A DNA stretch of 64,000 nt from Silene latifolia. Taxonomy: Eukaryota > Streptophyta > Magnoliopsida > Caryophyllales > Caryophyllaceae. Under the pieces are notes generated by a model. It had not been told where the DNA came from, ran no database searches, and saw nothing but the letters and a program-made list of their open reading frames with translations. The DNA lies in assembly GCF_048544455.1 (NCBI RefSeq), contig NC_133535.1, forward strand, positions 84,692,120 to 84,756,119. Direction: 5' to 3'. How positions within the stretch are numbered: the first letter of the stretch is position 1; each line of letters begins with the position of its first letter. Shown piece after piece: positions 60,761-64,000 of the stretch. The position numbers were made by a program, and so were the translations under genes.

Positions 60761-61975
60761 TTGGATGATGAGGTGGTTGTTAAAAAGGCTAAGCTTGGGG
60801 GAAATGATAAAAAGAAGGTTAGTGAAGAGCCCGTTGTTAAGGACTGTGTACCATTTCCCCATCGATTGTTGATGCTAAAGAGGAAGAGCAAGCTTGATGC
60901 CAAAGATGTTGGGTCCTCTATACCCAAAGAAAATGATAAGGTAATTGTTGAGGAAGTCTCTCCTATTGCTAAGGAGAGTGATGCCGTTTCAAAGAAAGTG
61001 GATGCTCCCAAGGAGAATGAGAAAGAGATAGTAAAAGATGTGGAGGATGCTCCTCCCAAGGAAGTTGTTCAAATACCATTTCCGCATCGTTTAGAAAAGC
61101 ACAAGGAGGAAGGTAAGTTTGCTAAATTTTTAGAAGTTTGTAAGAATTTACAAGTCACCGTCCCGTTTATGGAATTGCTTACCCAAGTCCCTTCTTATGC
61201 AAAGTTTATGAAAGAGATTCTCTCAAAGAAGCGATCCTTCAATGAGGTTGAGACCATTACTTTCACCGAAGAGTGTAGTGCACTCTTACAAAACAAGTCT
61301 CCCCCGAAACTTAAGGACCCCGGTAGCTATTCTATTCCTTGCACTATAGGCAAATATACCATTGATAAGGCCCTTTGCGACCTAGGTGCTAGTGTAAGTG
61401 TCATGCCCTATTCCCTTTGTGAAAAACTTAACATGGGTGCTTTAAAATGCACAAGTATTACATTGCAAATGGCGGACCATTCTTTAAAGCGACCTCTAGG
61501 TGTCTTAGAAGATGTTCCCGTCCAAGTTGGTAAGTTTTTCATACCCGTTGATTTCCTCATACTTGATATGGCCGAGGACTCACAAACCCCAATTATATTG
61601 GGAAGGCCATTTTTACGCACCGCGGGTGGGCTAATTGATGTGAAAAACGGGAAGTTGACATTAGAAGTGGGTGATGACCGGGTTTCCTTTAGCAAAAACA
61701 ACACCATTAGAAGCCCAATGTTACAAGAGTCTTGTTATTTATTTAGCACTGTGGACTCTTCTTATGCCTCTACTTCACTTGGATCCTTACCAATGGATCC
61801 GTTGGAGGACGATGTTGGTGTTGTTTGTTTTGTAGGTGACGATGCTAAGGGCACTAATGCTAGGAGTGCCAAGAGGAAAAGAAAATTTTATTTGAACAAT
61901 TTCAAATGGTTGCGGAATGCAAAGATAGCTATGAAATGGAGCTTGGTTGGTGACAAGCTCAATGATGAAACTTGA
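60761..61975 (+). CDS. Athila-type protease region
   Basis: A charged Lys/Glu/Val-rich spacer with two PFPHRL motifs precedes a retropepsin-like domain: ALCDLGASVSVMPYSLCEKL, then VPVQVGKFFIPVDFLILDM and PIILGRPFLRTAGGLIDV. The DLGAS motif is the Athila form of the aspartic active site. The coding region ends soon after with no RT following. Part of a gag-pro unit with about one break. Confidence 0.8.
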   Translation: MDDEVVVKKAKLGGNDKKKVSEEPVVKDCVPFPHRLLMLKRKSKLDAKDVGSSIPKENDKVIVEEVSPIAKESDAVSKKVDAPKENEKEIVKDVEDAPPKEVVQIPFPHRLEKHKEEGKFAKFLEVCKNLQVTVPFMELLTQVPSYAKFMKEILSKKRSFNEVETITFTEECSALLQNKSPPKLKDPGSYSIPCTIGKYTIDKALCDLGASVSVMPYSLCEKLNMGALKCTSITLQMADHSLKRPLGVLEDVPVQVGKFFIPVDFLILDMAEDSQTPIILGRPFLRTAGGLIDVKNGKLTLEVGDDRVSFSKNNTIRSPMLQESCYLFSTVDSSYASTSLGSLPMDPLEDDVGVVCFVGDDAKGTNARSAKRKRKFYLNNFKWLRNAKIAMKWSLVGDKLNDET

Positions 61976-62192
61976 ATCAAATAGCTTCTTACGTCATGCA
62001 GGACGTTAAACCAGCGCTTCTTGGGAGGCAACCCAAGCTTTTTATTTGTATTTATTTATTTTCTGCAAATTATTGTTTTTCGTAGTTTAGAAATAAAATA
62101 CTCGACTTGACGATGTTTCTTTTTGTGATTTCTAGGTGAAAATGAAGGAAGAAGAATTAAAAGAGAACCTGGCACGCAGCCCCATGCATCAA

Positions 62193-62305
62193 CCCCGTTC
62201 GGGGACGTGGTTTTCGAAACAAGAGGGGAATTAAATCAACGCGGAAAAGAGTCAAAACCCGAAGAGGAGGTCAACCCCGATCGGGGTTGGCGGCCCCGAT
62301 CGGGG
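62193..62305. promoter_or_regulatory. Internal CCCCGATCGGGG palindromes
   Basis: Perfect copies start at 62275 and 62294 (19 bp apart) and a variant CCCCGTTCGGGG at 62193, 82 bp before (four turns of about 20.5 bp). A TTTATACG motif follows about 30 bp after the last copy, echoing the LTR layout. Confidence 0.65.
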
Positions 62306-63242
62306 CCGTGGTTCTGTGACTCCCTGCCTTTGCTTTATACGGGTAAAAAAAAAAAGAGATAGATTTCTTTCTATCATTCAAGCATACTCGACGGAACTCA
62401 TTTCTTTCTTTCTCTCTCGTTTCTTCACCTAAATCACAAGGAAACATCTTCCCCCCCCCCCCCCGATTTCATGCTAGCTTAGGGGAGGCTAGCAAGTCGA
62501 ATAAGTTTTTCATTGCTTTGCATTCTAGTTTAGATCTTGCAACCCATTAAACATAACCTCTAGTCCTTCTTGTTTTGTGCTTTGAGCCATTTTTATGGTT
62601 TGAGTGGGTGATTTGGATAGTTGGCACATTGAGGACAATGTGATGTTTAGCTTGGGGGGAGATGTTGCATTTGCATATAGCATAGTTTGCATGTAGTGTA
62701 GAAAATTTGAAAAATTTGAAATTTTTTGAGAGAAATTTGAGCTTTGTGCTTGCTTGTAGCCTACTTTCCTCTTTACTTATCCTAATAATGGCCTATTGCT
62801 AATGATTTATTCTTTCATGTTGGGATATTAGCTACATGGGGATGTCTTGACATAGTAGGTGGGAGATGGAGAATGAATCGAATAGGCTTGATCTTGACTT
62901 TTGGCAAGCTACAAAATGGTAAGGTAGAGCCTCTTTTTGACCGATGCATCCATATCCGGTCTCTCTTAGGTGAGTGTAGGTGTCTCCTTATAATGTGTGT
63001 TTCATCAAAACGCACAAGTATGGTTCTCTTGTCATCTCTTGGTAAGTATGCATTCACTTGTTATAGCATTTTGGAGCTATTCACATGAATATAATTGCCT
63101 TCTTGACCCCTTCACAAACAATTTTCCCTAGCTACATTATAACTTGCCTACCTTGTTGAGCTAATAGCTTTGTTTTGTTTTGTTTGGGTGCTCAATTGGG
63201 ATTTGTTTCAAAGTTTGAATATCATGTGAGCTTGGTCTTAAT

Positions 63243-63410
63243 GCTCAAGAAAAAAAAAAGAAAAAAAATGAAAAGTTGAAAAGAAAAGAAAGAAAAAGGA
63301 AATGAAATGGAAAAAAGCATGAAAAAATTGAGAATGGAATGAAAAAAAAGAAGAAGTATGAATTGAAAAGAAAAAGAGAAGAAGAAGAAGAAAAGATATG
63401 ATAAATTCTC
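63243..63410 (+). repeat. Purine-rich (GA/A) tract
   Basis: About 165 bp is almost entirely A and G, with GAAAAG words. This is a common feature of the Athila 3' region. Confidence 0.7.
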
Positions 63411-63960
63411 AAGCATTATTCATCATATTTTGGAAAAAAATTTTATGGTTTGAATTGAAAAATTGGGTTAGAATTGGGATTGAGCATCCTTACACTTGGT
63501 TGTTGCTAGCTTGACATTAGCTCCATAATCCATAATTCATTTGTTCCCCCTTATTACCCATTACATATTGCCTTCTTCCTACCCATTTGGCTTCATTATC
63601 ATGCTTACATTTGATTGTCTTTGCTTGCTAGTTTTGACACGTTTACCATATTAGATTGCGGGCACATTATTATAGGTCGAGGATAGTCGAGTGTTTATTC
63701 ACAAAATTGTCCTTTCACATAAAAAAAGTTGAGTGCCCCGTGTGAGTCCATAAGTCAAAATATCATGCAAGAGTTTAAAGGTTCATTCAAAGTTTTCCAT
63801 GCTACGACGTCGTGTAAATCTCATCCATGTTTTGCTTTATTCCTTGCCCATGTTGTTTCGGGTTTTGTTCAAATCATTATGCTAGCTTAATTGGGATATT
63901 GCAATTGATGGAAATTGGTTTTTTGCTTGAGGACAAGCAAGGGTTTAGCTTGGGGGAGTT

Positions 63961-64000
63961 TGATAAGTGCATAATTTACATACTTTTACCCCTCATTTTA
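63961..64000 (+). repeat. Start of 3' LTR of the Athila-like element
   Basis: TGATAAGTGCATAATTTACA and the next 20 bases match the 5' LTR start at 57531. The LTR is cut by the window end. Confidence 0.85.

Larger units (their letters stand above)
61976..63960 (+). other. 3' non-coding region of the Athila-like element
   Basis: It begins with the Athila-style TTGGGAGGCAACCCAA. It contains palindromes (62193-62305), a run of 14 C (62451-62464), a purine-rich tract (63243-63410), and the purine tract before the 3' LTR. No coding frame with a domain. Confidence 0.6.
57531..64000 (+). mobile_element. Athila-lineage Ty3 element without pol (runs off window)
   Basis: This plus-strand LTR element has 5' LTR 57531-59073, Asp-type primer site at 59079, gag and protease coding regions, a long 3' region, a purine tract TTGGGGGAG, and the 3' LTR starting at 63961. 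The first 40 bp of the two LTRs look identical, suggesting a young insertion. There is no room or motif for RT, RNase H or integrase between 61975 and 63961, so it is a non-autonomous Athila relative. Ends look whole as far as visible; the coding part has about one break. Confidence 0.85.

Overview
This is nuclear DNA of a flowering plant. Plant-type LTR retrotransposons with initiator-tRNA-Met or Asp-type primer sites, Stowaway and hAT-type MITEs, a piece of plant mitochondrial group II intron, and intron-bearing plant genes all point that way. The repeat families fit a eudicot, perhaps Caryophyllales, but that placement rests on recall and is weak.

Layout. 1-28014 is a nest of LTR elements. 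A Tat-lineage Ty3 element (LTR 9050-11300 with internal sequence on both sides) carries a minus-strand Copia element at the same site in two places: copy A (145-7250, truncated) and copy B (11485-28014, complete at both ends, 5-bp target duplication). Copy B is interrupted by a plus-strand Ty3 derivative (14932-22638, two 1280-bp LTRs, 5-bp target duplication). A chromovirus protease-RT scrap (7251-8130) joins copy A to Tat sequence. 28326-42578 holds three DNA transposons end to end, each bounded by TA microsatellites. The first two carry captured host gene pieces (an LRR protein, a calcineurin B-like protein, and Acinus-like and methionine-aminopeptidase-2-like fragments). The third carries a 1-kb inverted array of a 21-bp repeat.

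42945-54330 is the genic island. It has a small two-exon gene for a secreted peptide precursor (plus) and, converging on it, a three-exon gene for a JmjC/cupin oxygenase of the RIOX (NO66/MINA53) type (minus, 788 aa predicted). The large introns of the oxygenase gene hold three MITEs, mitochondrial DNA with an intact-looking group II domain V, and a small membrane-protein ORF. An OSBP-related (ORP3-like) pseudogene fragment follows. 57531-64000 is an Athila-lineage Ty3 element with gag and protease but no visible RT or integrase; its 3' LTR starts 40 bp before the window ends.

The most striking pattern is a shared promoter-like design in two unrelated LTR elements. 12-bp palindromes with a CGATCG core, repeated every 19-22 bp (about two helical turns), lie just upstream of the LTR TATA box and recur inside each element. 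The second is the run of TA-microsatellite-bounded, gene-capturing transposons, each with its own internal short-repeat vocabulary. All similarity calls are from memory of protein families and reading by eye; no search was run.
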